DNA from: Lachnospiraceae bacterium
GTDB lineage: Bacteria > Bacillota > Clostridia > Lachnospirales > Lachnospiraceae
Length of the DNA: 49,016 nucleotides
NCBI GenBank assembly: GCA_017467805.1
Contig: JAFUKJ010000004.1
Coordinates: forward strand, 1 to 49,016
Direction: 5' to 3'
Below, piece after piece: positions 33,368 to 42,237 of the stretch (its first letter is position 1; every line of letters starts with the position of its first letter). The notes below the pieces were generated by a model, which was not told the DNA's origin, did not search any database, and saw only the letters and a list, made by a program, of their open reading frames with translations. The position numbers and the translations under genes are program-made.

Positions 33368-35926
33368 ATGGAAGGATTTTTAGTTCAGCTTGGTACGATG
33401 AGCGTGCAGGCGGCATTGATTATAGTGGTTGTATGTGCAATCAGAGCATTATTTATGAAGGGACGCATTTCGCAGAAGTATATTATGCTGTTGTGGATAA
33501 TCCCTTTCTTTTTCATGGTGTTTCCTTGGAAAATCAGCAGTCCGATAGGCTTTTGGAGAGCAGAGACTGTGGTGGAGCAGTATCAATATGAGGTGCATAA
33601 GTATAGTGGAATGCAGATGGAAGTACAGGATATGGTTAAGCCGCAGGTGCAAGATGTGCAGACTGTGAATCAGGAGGAAGCACAAAAGCCTGTAACAGCG
33701 ACACTGAATCTTGATTCGGCGAAGTCATATTCAGAGGAAGAATTGATTGTAAATTCTTTATTCGCAGTATGGCTTGCAGGTGTTGTGGCAGTACTTTGCT
33801 ATATGCTGATTTCCACCCTAAAGCTTAGGAAACGTCTGGTGTGCAGTGTTTGTGAGCAGGGCAATATTTACCTTGCAGAGGATATTTCACTACCGATGGT
33901 GTTTGGAGTGGTAAGACCTCGTGTTTATTTGCCAATCAGTATGGATGTTGAGCATAGAAGCTATGTATTAGCCCATGAGCAGACGCATATTATGAGAAGA
34001 GACCCATTAAAGAAGCTCCTTGCTTTTCTGATTGTGGGAGTGCATTGGTTCAATCCGTTGGCATGGGTAGCTTTCGTTCTGTTAGAGCGTGATATGGAAA
34101 TGGCGTGCGATGAGGAGACAGTTAAGAGACTGGGAGAAGAGTCAAAGAAAGCGTATGCAAGCACACTATTATGGATTTCAGCAGGCAGAAATGCAAAAGG
34201 CTACAGACTTGGTGTGCCGCTTGCTTTCGGCGAAGTAGATACCAAGCAGAGAATTAAGAATGTCCTGACCAACAAGAAGACAATGCAGGTGGTTGCCATT
34301 GTTGTTATTTTAGTGTGCGTAGCTTTAATGGCAGTTTTTTTAACAAAACAGGAAGCCGTTATGAATGATGGTAGTGCTACATTGGAGATTGTACAGGTAG
34401 AGGATAGTGTAAGTGAGGAAGTATCTGAGACAGCATTAGAGCCACAGCAGATAGAGATAGTGACAGCCAAGGTTACAGAGGATATGATTGGCGGAGCAGA
34501 TGGTATGAATCTGGTGTATGCAGATGAGGAGCGTCTGATTTGTCGTGATTATAATGCGTTGTATGTATATGATTTAAAGGACCTTCAGATGCTTCATCAG
34601 ATTGCATTAGAGCCTATCGGCTGTCAGTATACACAGGGGGACTGGTACTGTCAGGTGCGTGCGACGGTAGATGGTTTGAAGGTTTATCTGCATCCACAGA
34701 TGACAGAAGAACTGTACATATATGATGTGGAAGATAATACATTATGGAAGCAGATATATGATTTTAAGAATGCTTCCTTATGGGATCAGCCACAGGTTTT
34801 GGAGGGGATTTCCTTCTTTGATGAACTGCTCCTCAGAAGTGATTACATAGAGAACGATTATACAGTCTTTCAGGATGTGTATTGTCTGGAAATGGAAAAA
34901 GGTTCATATGGATATCTTCATTGCGGAAGCGGTATGTTGATAGACACAGCATGGGTAGTACGCGATGCTAATGGGCAGGAAATATTTACCAATTTATTTA
35001 AAGAAAATGAGGTGCAGACTCAGGAAGCGTCCGATGTTGCGGACCTTGGAGAATTTACCATGGATATGCTGATTGAAATTTGTGATTCAGAAACTGTACA
35101 GGATGTGTTTCAAGGACTGGTATGGGAGGACGGTTTGTGTTATAGTAATTTTAGTAAGAACCTGCTGGAGGAATCTTTGACTTGGGCATATTTTTGTGAG
35201 ATGTCATACAAGGGGAAGCAGTACCGTATGCAGATTTCTTACTGGAAATCGGAGACGGCAGCAGATTATGGCAAACAGGCCGATGAACTGGATGCTATCT
35301 ACTTGACAGAGATGGCATCAGATGACGGGATATTGCTGTATGACTGTGAGCCAGAGCGTTTTACTGTGAATACAGATATCAGGGAATTCCTTGAGAGACG
35401 ATACGATATTAGAGATTACATGACTTTAGAGTTGCCAAAGGGCGTTACTTTGGGCGACTATCAGATATATAACAACGACATATTTAGTGGCTGTTTGATG
35501 TATGGAGATTATGAGGAAACAGTTCATGGAGAATGGACACCGCAGTCATGGTACGCATTGGGAGGCGTAGGTGTTTTGGAGGCAAAAGACCATCCAATAT
35601 TGACCTTTGAGAATGAGAGACTGGCAGATGTTATTTGGCTTATGAACCATGGTGGATTAGAAGGTGAAGGAGAATACTTAGAGGGTTGTGATATGCAGGC
35701 GATTCTCTTTGAAGCATTCTTTGACACATTTACGATTCCTGAGTGGGAGGAGTACAAGGAGAAATATCCTGATGCATCAGAGGAACAGTCAACTTCTGAA
35801 TATTGGTATGTGTTCTTTGGGGAACCTGATAGTGAGATGATTTATACTGTATATCTCAATCAGGAACACTTTACGAAGGAGGATGCGATTGCACTTGCAA
35901 GAACTGTTCGCTTCGTAAAGAAGTAG
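33368..35926 (+). CDS. BlaR1/M56-family membrane metallopeptidase sensor (system 2)
   Basis: The 852-residue protein has N-terminal spans, the M56 protease motif HEQTH (203-207) with VHWFNPLAWVAF and MEMACDEETV, and a last span near 300-325. A ~520-residue ectodomain follows. It shows no penicillin-binding motifs; part of it (around 375-470) has short repeated strand-like stretches (LYVYDLKDLQMLHQIALEP, LYIYDVEDNTLWKQIYDF) suggestive of a beta-propeller or other repeat fold. It differs from the ectodomain of system 1. GGGGAGG precedes the start. A lipoprotein gene follows 30 nt later. Confidence 0.88.
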   Translation: MEGFLVQLGTMSVQAALIIVVVCAIRALFMKGRISQKYIMLLWIIPFFFMVFPWKISSPIGFWRAETVVEQYQYEVHKYSGMQMEVQDMVKPQVQDVQTVNQEEAQKPVTATLNLDSAKSYSEEELIVNSLFAVWLAGVVAVLCYMLISTLKLRKRLVCSVCEQGNIYLAEDISLPMVFGVVRPRVYLPISMDVEHRSYVLAHEQTHIMRRDPLKKLLAFLIVGVHWFNPLAWVAFVLLERDMEMACDEETVKRLGEESKKAYASTLLWISAGRNAKGYRLGVPLAFGEVDTKQRIKNVLTNKKTMQVVAIVVILVCVALMAVFLTKQEAVMNDGSATLEIVQVEDSVSEEVSETALEPQQIEIVTAKVTEDMIGGADGMNLVYADEERLICRDYNALYVYDLKDLQMLHQIALEPIGCQYTQGDWYCQVRATVDGLKVYLHPQMTEELYIYDVEDNTLWKQIYDFKNASLWDQPQVLEGISFFDELLLRSDYIENDYTVFQDVYCLEMEKGSYGYLHCGSGMLIDTAWVVRDANGQEIFTNLFKENEVQTQEASDVADLGEFTMDMLIEICDSETVQDVFQGLVWEDGLCYSNFSKNLLEESLTWAYFCEMSYKGKQYRMQISYWKSETAADYGKQADELDAIYLTEMASDDGILLYDCEPERFTVNTDIREFLERRYDIRDYMTLELPKGVTLGDYQIYNNDIFSGCLMYGDYEETVHGEWTPQSWYALGGVGVLEAKDHPILTFENERLADVIWLMNHGGLEGEGEYLEGCDMQAILFEAFFDTFTIPEWEEYKEKYPDASEEQSTSEYWYVFFGEPDSEMIYTVYLNQEHFTKEDAIALARTVRFVKK

Positions 35927-35956
35927 TAATTATGAAGTTAAGTCAGAGGATAATAG

Positions 35957-37588
35957 ATGAAGAGAATAGTGTGGAAAGCAGGGAAGAAGCAGGCAGTTGT
36001 GGCTGCATGTGTTGTAGTGGGAGCAGCACTTACAGCGTGTGGTGTTGGTTCTACTGAGGATAAGGTAGAAAGTACAGGAAATGAAATAGAAGAGACAATA
36101 AGCTCTGTTGTTGATGCAGAGGAAAGCGAAGTGCAGCAGACGAGGACAGAAAGCGCTGTGATTACAGAGTCACAGATGGAAGCTGCAAAGGAGGAGTTGA
36201 AAGAAAGCCGCAAGGAGCAAAAAAAGTGGTTGGCAGGTGAGCTTGCAGGCACATGGGGAGAGAATCGCTATACCCAGACTTTGCAGGAGCGAGTGAAGAA
36301 TAATGGAGTTACTGATTATTTGACATTTGCTTATGAAGATAAGGCGGCTTATGATTCAGCCATTGTGGTGGCGGGTGAGAAGACGGCAGAAGGTATTAAG
36401 GGAAGCGTTTGGTATGTAGTGTATCCAGGCGGCGGAGAGCTGTTAGAGCAGAATGTTACTATCAGTGGAGAGACTTTGGCTTGCATTCAGAATGCAAGGG
36501 AATGTGCAGTTTTTCTTAATTTCGCAAGAAATGGCGTAGAAGAAGGCAGAATCTTAGGTTTGGATGATACTTCCACTTGGGAACTGTTGGAAGGTGTAAC
36601 AGGTGTTAAGAATGTTTTGGAAGATGCGACCATTGAGGTAATTTCTCCAGTGGAGACAGAAGCTGGAACTGCGACGGTAAGATACCATTATGCACTTGAG
36701 GAGAGGACGCTTACAAAGCTGGAAACCAATGTGTTGGAAGGTGAAGATTATCTGGCATCAGTGGATTTGGATAAGCTGCCTTGGGCGCAGGAGGCATTTC
36801 ATGCATCTACAGTATCGCGTGAAAGTTGGGATAATCCTAGTATTATTGGCGAACAGTATACACCAGATGATATGGAGGCTGAGATTTTAAAAGGCTTGTT
36901 GCCTGATTATTCGGAGCGCTGGCAGGATTGGTCGGTAGATTATTGGACAAAATGGGATTCAGAGAGTTGCTACTATCAGATATTTCAGATAGAGGAAACA
37001 GAATCCTTCTCTGTGTATGGAACCTATATTGACAGCAGGATGATTATTGAAACCTTTGATAATTCCTATGTTCAGATTAATAGCTATTTTACATCTAATT
37101 ATGGTACGCAGCCTCAGGTAATGGAGATGGATTTTGACCAGGACGGTAGTTTAGAGCTTGCAATTATCACATTGACAAAGCACGGTACGGGTGTATGTAT
37201 AGATGATATTTGGATGGTTGATAAGGCTGGTGACGGTAAGTGGTATGTTTATGAGCTGCAGTATGACTGGTATCAGATATTGGACGATTTATACGATTAT
37301 CAGGATACGGAACAGGGACTTGCACTTGTAATAAAGGATGAAGTAGTGGCAGTGTATTCGGAGGTTTCGTCTGAGCTTTCGGAGAAGTATGGCGTTGGAA
37401 ATCATATCTATTTCGAATTTGCAGATGAAAAGATAATATTACGGACGTTGTTTCAGGTATACACAGAGGATATGATGATGCCTATTTATAGTGGCGGTTA
37501 TCTGGTAGCAGAGCTTGGATATCAGGGCGAAGGTGAGTGGAATATCCAGGATTATGCATACGAGAGTGATACGTGCGATTGGTATTGA
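35957..37588 (+). CDS. Putative lipoprotein of the BlaI/BlaR1 system 2 operon
   Basis: The 543-residue protein has a signal peptide with lipobox LTAC (Cys28), a Glu/Ser/Thr-rich linker and a charged helical stretch (about 75-95, KEELKESRKEQKKW). A globular ectodomain follows. Near residue 395 the segment MDFDQDGSLELAII resembles calcium-binding DxDxDG loops of FG-GAP/VCBS-type proteins. The function is unknown. Its position right after a BlaR1-type sensor suggests it assists ligand sensing or is the regulated output. The enzyme I gene begins 19 nt after its stop. Confidence 0.85.
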   Translation: MKRIVWKAGKKQAVVAACVVVGAALTACGVGSTEDKVESTGNEIEETISSVVDAEESEVQQTRTESAVITESQMEAAKEELKESRKEQKKWLAGELAGTWGENRYTQTLQERVKNNGVTDYLTFAYEDKAAYDSAIVVAGEKTAEGIKGSVWYVVYPGGGELLEQNVTISGETLACIQNARECAVFLNFARNGVEEGRILGLDDTSTWELLEGVTGVKNVLEDATIEVISPVETEAGTATVRYHYALEERTLTKLETNVLEGEDYLASVDLDKLPWAQEAFHASTVSRESWDNPSIIGEQYTPDDMEAEILKGLLPDYSERWQDWSVDYWTKWDSESCYYQIFQIEETESFSVYGTYIDSRMIIETFDNSYVQINSYFTSNYGTQPQVMEMDFDQDGSLELAIITLTKHGTGVCIDDIWMVDKAGDGKWYVYELQYDWYQILDDLYDYQDTEQGLALVIKDEVVAVYSEVSSELSEKYGVGNHIYFEFADEKIILRTLFQVYTEDMMMPIYSGGYLVAELGYQGEGEWNIQDYAYESDTCDWY

Positions 37589-37607
37589 GAAAACGGAGGG
37601 GAATGCA

Positions 37608-39281
37608 TTGGAGTGTATTCAGGGAAAATGCATAGTTGGCGGAATTGCAGTAGGAAGAATAGAGATTTATAAAGAGAAACAGATTGCGATTACTTATATC
37701 AGAGCAGAAGATGTTACGTCTGAGCTTACCCGCTATGAGAAGGCTTGTGCTGTGGCAATAGGGCAACTGCAGGATTTGTATGAAAAGGCTGTTTGCGAGC
37801 TTGGAGAGTCAGAAGCACAGGTGTTTGCAGCTCAAACTATGTTTTTGCAGGATGAGGAATATCATGCTTCTGTAAAAGGCTGGATAGAAGGAAAACATAC
37901 TAATGCAGAGTATGCAGTAGATAAGACTGGCAAATGGTATGCACAGAAGCTTCAGCAGCTAAATGATGAATATATGCGGGAAAGAAGTCAGGATGTGAAG
38001 GATGTTTCAGATAGAGTTCTTTCTATATTAATAGGAGATTTGTCAAAGAGTGTAGTTTCTTCACGAAGAGATGCTTCGGTGCCTGCGGCATCAGAGTGCG
38101 GGATATGTGAGGGAACCCGAATGGAAGAGAAGATTGTGTTCGCCAAGGATTTAACACCTGGTCAGACCATGCAAATGGATAAAGCATATGTGCGTGGGTT
38201 CGTGACAACGACAGGGTCAAAGAATTCCCATGCGGCAATATTGGCAGGTGCAATGAATATTCCAGCGGTATCGGGTATAGAGATTAGGCAGGAGTGGAAT
38301 GGGAAGCTGGCAGCAGTCGATGGATTGAATGGCAAGGTGTATATAGAGCCTGATGAGCAAACCTTGGAAATTCTGTCCATGCAAAGTAAAGCAGTAGAAC
38401 AAAGACGCATACAGTTAGAGGAACTTAAGGGTAAGAAGACTATAACAAAGAGTGGTAAAACGGTAAAGTTGTATGCTAATATTGCTGGGAAACAGGATGT
38501 TGCGGCAGTATTAGAGAATGATGCCGAGGGAATTGGGCTTTTTAGAACGGAATTTTTGTATTTAAATAGAAATGATTATCCCACAGAAGAGGAGCAGTTC
38601 CTTCTATATAAATATGTAGTGGAAGCGATGCAGGGAAAGCCTGTTGTGATTAGAACGATGGACATAGGTGCTGATAAGACGGTGGATTATATGGGCTTAG
38701 CTCATGAAGAGAATCCAGCCTTGGGATATCGTGCAATCCGCATTTGTCTGACACGTAAGAATATATTTCGAGTTCAGCTTCGTGCCATATTGCGTGCGGC
38801 AGTATATGGAAGGGTGCGAATCCTTTTGCCGATGATTATTTCGGTGGATGAGATTAGGGACACCAGAGAACTGTTGGATGAGGTTCGGGAAGAATTGCGT
38901 TCGGAAGGATACAGATGTGGGGAAGTACAGCTTGGGGTTATGATAGAGACACCAGCAGCAGTTATGATTAGTAAAGAGCTTGCAGAAGAGGTGGATTTCT
39001 TTAGTGTTGGTACCAATGATTTGACGCAGTATACTTTGGCGCTAGACAGACAGAATGCTGAATTGGATGTATTCTATAATCCGTATCATCCCGCGGTATT
39101 GCGAATGCTTGAAATAGTGATTAGTAACGCGCATGAGGCGGGAATTGAAGTGGGAATCTGCGGAGAGTTAGCTGCCGATGTGCAGATGACAAAAGCATTG
39201 GTAGAAATGGGAATTGATGAATTATCAGTAGCACCTACGAAAATATTGCAATTGAGAGATTTGATTTGTCAAATTAATTAG
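37608..39281 (+). CDS. ptsI: PTS phosphoenolpyruvate-protein phosphotransferase (enzyme I)
   Basis: The 557-residue enzyme I transfers phosphate from PEP to HPr. The N-terminal HPr-binding region is followed by the phospho-accepting His208 in TTGSKNSHAAILAG, the PEP-binding GIGLFRTEFLYLNR, VVIRTMDIGADK and the C-terminal active-site Cys in GICGELAAD. The likely start is TTG 37608: GGAGGGG lies 6 nt upstream and the N-terminus (MECIQGKCIVGGIAVGRI) fits the family. An upstream ATG at 37515 in this frame lies inside the lipoprotein gene. No ptsH is adjacent. The close spacing places it in the BlaI/BlaR1 system 2 operon. Confidence 0.92.
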   Translation: MECIQGKCIVGGIAVGRIEIYKEKQIAITYIRAEDVTSELTRYEKACAVAIGQLQDLYEKAVCELGESEAQVFAAQTMFLQDEEYHASVKGWIEGKHTNAEYAVDKTGKWYAQKLQQLNDEYMRERSQDVKDVSDRVLSILIGDLSKSVVSSRRDASVPAASECGICEGTRMEEKIVFAKDLTPGQTMQMDKAYVRGFVTTTGSKNSHAAILAGAMNIPAVSGIEIRQEWNGKLAAVDGLNGKVYIEPDEQTLEILSMQSKAVEQRRIQLEELKGKKTITKSGKTVKLYANIAGKQDVAAVLENDAEGIGLFRTEFLYLNRNDYPTEEEQFLLYKYVVEAMQGKPVVIRTMDIGADKTVDYMGLAHEENPALGYRAIRICLTRKNIFRVQLRAILRAAVYGRVRILLPMIISVDEIRDTRELLDEVREELRSEGYRCGEVQLGVMIETPAAVMISKELAEEVDFFSVGTNDLTQYTLALDRQNAELDVFYNPYHPAVLRMLEIVISNAHEAGIEVGICGELAADVQMTKALVEMGIDELSVAPTKILQLRDLICQIN

Positions 39282-39309
39282 AATAGTTGTTGGTTAACAT
39301 AAAAATATG

Positions 39310-39338
39310 TTGATACTTGTAAAAAATAGTTGTATCAT
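39310..39338 (+). promoter_or_regulatory. Promoter of the small membrane protein gene
   Basis: TTGATA (39310-39315), 17 nt, TATCAT (39333-39338), about 35 nt before the ATG at 39373. Confidence 0.65.
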
Positions 39339-39372
39339 TAAAGTGCAATATTTTTTTAGAGGGAGAGTAACA

Positions 39373-39735
39373 ATGGATAATAATTTTAATCAGGAACAGT
39401 CTTATCAGGGATACTCACAGGAGCAACAGCCATATCAGCAGCCTATGCAGGACTTCGCAAGAGTTCAGCAGCCATATGAGACAGCTTATACAGAAGAGCC
39501 AATTACATTTGGTGATTGGATGCTCACAAAGCTCATCATGTGTATTCCAATTGTTGGTTTGGTAATGATGTTTGTATGGGCATTTGGTGATGGCAAGAAG
39601 AGTAAGTCTAATATTTTTAAGGCAGAATTGGTATGGATGCTAATTTCAATCGTGCTTAGTATTATTGTGATGATTGTATTTTTTGCTTTCTTTGCAGCAG
39701 TAGCATCTGAAATGGGTACATATTCTTATTATTAA
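39373..39735 (+). CDS. Small membrane protein with Gln/Tyr-rich N-terminus
   Basis: The 120-residue protein begins with a Gln/Tyr/Ser/Pro-rich cytoplasmic stretch (about 1-40, e.g. QSYQGYSQEQQPYQQPMQ) followed by two membrane spans (about 54-74 and 87-112). I recognise no catalytic domain. Similar short proteins with glutamine-tyrosine-rich tails and a DUF4234-like or zinc-ribbon-free membrane part are common in Clostridia. The ATG at 39373 is chosen over an upstream in-frame ATG (39307) because GAGGGAGAG precedes it and the promoter lies between the two. A terminator shared with the convergent methyltransferase gene follows. Confidence 0.75.
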   Translation: MDNNFNQEQSYQGYSQEQQPYQQPMQDFARVQQPYETAYTEEPITFGDWMLTKLIMCIPIVGLVMMFVWAFGDGKKSKSNIFKAELVWMLISIVLSIIVMIVFFAFFAAVASEMGTYSYY

Positions 39736-39741
39736 AAGAAA

Positions 39742-39780
39742 ACTGTCGTATATACCGAAAGGTATGTACGACAGTCTTTT
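39742..39780. terminator. Bidirectional terminator
   Basis: A 15-bp stem (39742-39756 with 39761-39775, core ACTGTCGTA/TACGACAGT) has a GAAA loop and is flanked by AAAAGAAA and CTTTTTATTTT. It serves the small membrane protein gene and, from the other side, the rRNA methyltransferase gene whose stop it touches. Confidence 0.92.
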
Positions 39781-40640
39781 TATTTTGTCCAACGACCACT
39801 TGCACCGCAAGGAAGAACCAGTCCATTGCCAGAAACGGGAAGTCCGATTTCAGATGCTTCAACCTTACCGCCGAACTTTGGTACGATGGCAGTCTGCATC
39901 ATATAAGTTAATACAGCAGGCTGTAAGCCTGTAGTGTAAGAGTTGATAAGAAAGAATAACGGATCATCAGACAGAATCTGAGTTGTCAATTCTACGAATG
40001 GGAAAATCGCTTCTTCAATCTTCCAAATCTCACCCTTTGGTCCTCTTCCATAAGAAGGAGGGTCCATGATAATAGCATCATATTTATTGCCACGTCTGAT
40101 TTCGCGCTCAACGAACTTAACGCAGTCATCTACAAGCCAACGAATAGGCGCATCCTGCAAACCAGAGGAAACAGCATTCTCCTTTGCCCATGCTACCATA
40201 CCCTTAGATGCATCTACATGTGTAACCGCAGCGCCAGCCTTTGCAGCACTTAAGGTTGCACCGCCTGTATAGGCAAAAAGATTTAATACCTTAACAGGAC
40301 GTCCTGCATTGCGAATCAACTCAGAGAACCAGTCCCAGTTAGTAGCCTGCTCTGGGAAAAGTCCCGTATGCTTAAAGCTGAATGGCTTTAAGTTAAAGGT
40401 AAGCTCTCTATAATGAATGCTCCATTCCTGTGGCAGATTAAAGAACTCCCATTCACCACCGCCTTTGGCACTTCTGTGATAATGACCGTTTTTCTTACGC
40501 CAGCCAGCAGCAGTCTTAGGTGTATTCCAAATAACCTGCGGGTCTGGTCTTACCAAAAGGTAATCTCCCCAACGCTCTAATTTCTCACCGCTTGAGGTAT
40601 CTATTACTTCATAATCTTTCCAATTATCAGCTAACCACAT
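39780..40640 (-). CDS. SAM-dependent methyltransferase, RlmI/RlmK-like rRNA methyltransferase
   Basis: The 286-residue class I methyltransferase has the SAM-binding motif NLFAYTGGAT (120-129), an acidic HVDASKG strand end, and the catalytic-type DPPSYGRGPKGE (193-204). These match the RlmI/RlmK group, which methylates 23S rRNA cytosine or guanine. The N-terminal PUA domain of full-length RlmI is missing, but shorter forms are common in Firmicutes. AAGGAGAT lies upstream of the ATG (40640). It is on the minus strand, convergent with the small membrane protein gene and divergent from the S10 operon. Confidence 0.9.
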   Translation of the reverse strand: MWLADNWKDYEVIDTSSGEKLERWGDYLLVRPDPQVIWNTPKTAAGWRKKNGHYHRSAKGGGEWEFFNLPQEWSIHYRELTFNLKPFSFKHTGLFPEQATNWDWFSELIRNAGRPVKVLNLFAYTGGATLSAAKAGAAVTHVDASKGMVAWAKENAVSSGLQDAPIRWLVDDCVKFVEREIRRGNKYDAIIMDPPSYGRGPKGEIWKIEEAIFPFVELTTQILSDDPLFFLINSYTTGLQPAVLTYMMQTAIVPKFGGKVEASEIGLPVSGNGLVLPCGASGRWTK

Positions 40641-40719
40641 AACAATCTCCTTTGAATAGCTTCTATATTATAATATGAAAGCATTATAACATCATCGGAA
40701 GTGATAGGAAAGGATTTTC

Positions 40720-40749
40720 TTGACAGAAGCGCTTATTTCCTATTAAAAT
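40720..40749 (+). promoter_or_regulatory. Upstream promoter of the S10 operon
   Basis: TTGACA (40720-40725), 18 nt, TAAAAT (40744-40749). It lies about 370 nt before rpsJ. Confidence 0.6.
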
Positions 40750-40811
40750 AGACAAGGATAATGTAGCAAATAGTGGTTACGATTGTATCTAAAAAAAAAC
40801 ATAAAAATATC

Positions 40812-40840
40812 TTGCAAATAATACCACTATAAGATATACT
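40812..40840 (+). promoter_or_regulatory. Proximal promoter of the S10 operon
   Basis: TTGCAA (40812-40817), 17 nt, TATACT (40835-40840). It would give a leader of about 270 nt before rpsJ. Confidence 0.7.
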
Positions 40841-40846
40841 ACTAAT

Positions 40847-41115
40847 TGCTGTGGCATGATAGCGATGAAACGTGAGGTTGCTACCATTATGGTAGGTTTT
40901 CCGCGGAGCGAATGTCAAGTTAGGAAACTGGCGACAAGTCACTGTACAAAGCAAAAAGTCTACATATTGTAGAAACGACGTGAATGGAATGCAGACAATA
41001 GGGATGGGACTGTGTCCTTGCCTTGGTGTTGTATGCATGACACACACGGGAGAGTGTACAGTCACCGCTTGTCGTACTTAGAAATGAAAAGTGCGAAAAG
41101 GAGGCGACTTTTTTT
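40847..41115 (+). ncRNA. Structured 5' leader of the S10 ribosomal protein operon
   Basis: About 270 untranslated nucleotides separate the proximal promoter from rpsJ. Hairpins include CTACCA-TTA-TGGTAG (40881-40895). Two partly exclusive helices are GACTGT/ACAGTC (41008-41013 / 41058-41063) and TGTGTC/GACACA (41011-41016 / 41039-41044). The last hairpin AAAAGTGCG/CGACTTTT (41087-41095 / 41105-41112) holds the AGGAGG ribosome site in its loop and is followed by T-rich sequence up to the ATG. Such a leader is a likely site of autogenous control by a ribosomal protein; which one cannot be told from the sequence. Confidence 0.6.
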
Positions 41116-41433
41116 ATGGCAAGTCAGGTAATGAGAATTACATTAAAGGCTTATGATCATCAGTTGGTTGATGCATCTGCTAAAAAAATCATCGAAACAG
41201 TTAAGAAGAACGGATCACAGGTAAGTGGACCAGTACCTCTTCCTACAAAGAAGGAAGTTGTTACTATCTTGAGAGCGGTACACAAGTACAAGGATTCAAG
41301 AGAGCAGTTCGAGCAGAGAACTCATAAGAGACTCATCGACATCATCACACCAAATCCTAAGACTGTAGATGCATTACAGAGATTAGAGATGCCAGCTGGT
41401 GTTCACATCGACATCAAGATGAAGAATAAGTAA
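41116..41433 (+). CDS. rpsJ: 30S ribosomal protein S10
   Basis: The 105-residue protein has typical S10 sequence ([20 protein letters not shown], then [20 protein letters not shown] and [12 protein letters not shown]). It belongs to the 30S head and also takes part in NusB-linked antitermination. It opens the S10 cluster. Its ribosome-binding site sits in the loop of a hairpin just upstream, which could limit initiation. Confidence 0.98.
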   Translation: MASQVMRITLKAYDHQLVDASAKKIIETVKKNGSQVSGPVPLPTKKEVVTILRAVHKYKDSREQFEQRTHKRLIDIITPNPKTVDALQRLEMPAGVHIDIKMKNK

Positions 41434-41528
41434 GATTCGATGTTTTAACAAGTAAACCTCTACTAGCTAGTATGCATAGTCCTTGCGACTAGGCCGCTGT
41501 AGTAGAAAATATAATGGAGGTAAAAAGA
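41434..41528 (+). other. Hairpin-containing rpsJ-rplC spacer
   Basis: TCTACTA (41459-41465) pairs with TAGTAGA (41500-41506) and encloses a TAGTC-CTTGC-GACTA hairpin (41477-41491). There is no T-run, so it is a processing or regulatory structure rather than a terminator. Confidence 0.55.
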
Positions 41529-42212
41529 ATGAAAAAGGCTATATTAGCTACAAAAGTCGGAATGACTCAAATCTTCAATGAAGACGGTACATTAATTCCT
41601 GTAACTGTTCTTCAGGCAGGTCCTTGTGTAGTAACTCAGGTTAAGACAGAGGAGAATGATGGATACAAAGCTGTTCAGGTTGGTTTTGTAGACAAGAAGG
41701 ATAAGATTGTTAACAAGGATAAGGGTGGAAAGAAGGAAGTTATCCACAGACATGGTGTTAACAAGGCTTTGAAGGGACACTTCGAGAAGGCTGGAGTTTC
41801 TTCAAAGAGATATTTAAGAGAGTTTAAGTTTGAGAATGCAGAAGAGTATGCATTAGGAACAGAGATCAAGGCTGATATTTTTGCAGCTGGAGATAAAGTA
41901 GACGCATCTGCAATTTCTAAGGGAAAAGGATTCCAGGGCGCAATTAAGAGACATGGTCAGCACAGAGGACCTATGGCACATGGTTCTAAGTTCCACCGTC
42001 ATCAGGGTTCAAACGGCGCTTGTTCTTCACCAAGTAGAGTATTCAAGGGTAAGGGCATGCCAGGTCATATGGGTTGCGTAAAGGTAACAGTTCAGAATCT
42101 TGAGGTTGTAAGAGTAGACGCAGAGAAGAACTTACTTTTGGTTAAAGGTGCAGTACCAGGACCTAAGAAAGCTTTAGTAACAATCAAAGAAACCGTTAAG
42201 GTTAATGCTTAA
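41529..42212 (+). CDS. rplC: 50S ribosomal protein L3
   Basis: The 227-residue protein starts [20 protein letters not shown] and contains the loop [20 protein letters not shown] that reaches the peptidyl-transferase region. The ATG at 41529 follows GGAGG; an in-frame ATG 15 nt earlier overlaps that site and is rejected. L3 is an early-assembly protein of the large subunit. Confidence 0.98.
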   Translation: MKKAILATKVGMTQIFNEDGTLIPVTVLQAGPCVVTQVKTEENDGYKAVQVGFVDKKDKIVNKDKGGKKEVIHRHGVNKALKGHFEKAGVSSKRYLREFKFENAEEYALGTEIKADIFAAGDKVDASAISKGKGFQGAIKRHGQHRGPMAHGSKFHRHQGSNGACSSPSRVFKGKGMPGHMGCVKVTVQNLEVVRVDAEKNLLLVKGAVPGPKKALVTIKETVKVNA

Positions 42213-42237
42213 TTAGGACGAAAGGAGGACCAATCAG

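Noticed and set aside
2979-41115. Integrated prophage or conjugative element
   Set aside because: There is no integrase, relaxase, structural phage gene, att repeat or tRNA; genes are ordinary chromosomal signalling and metabolic ones.
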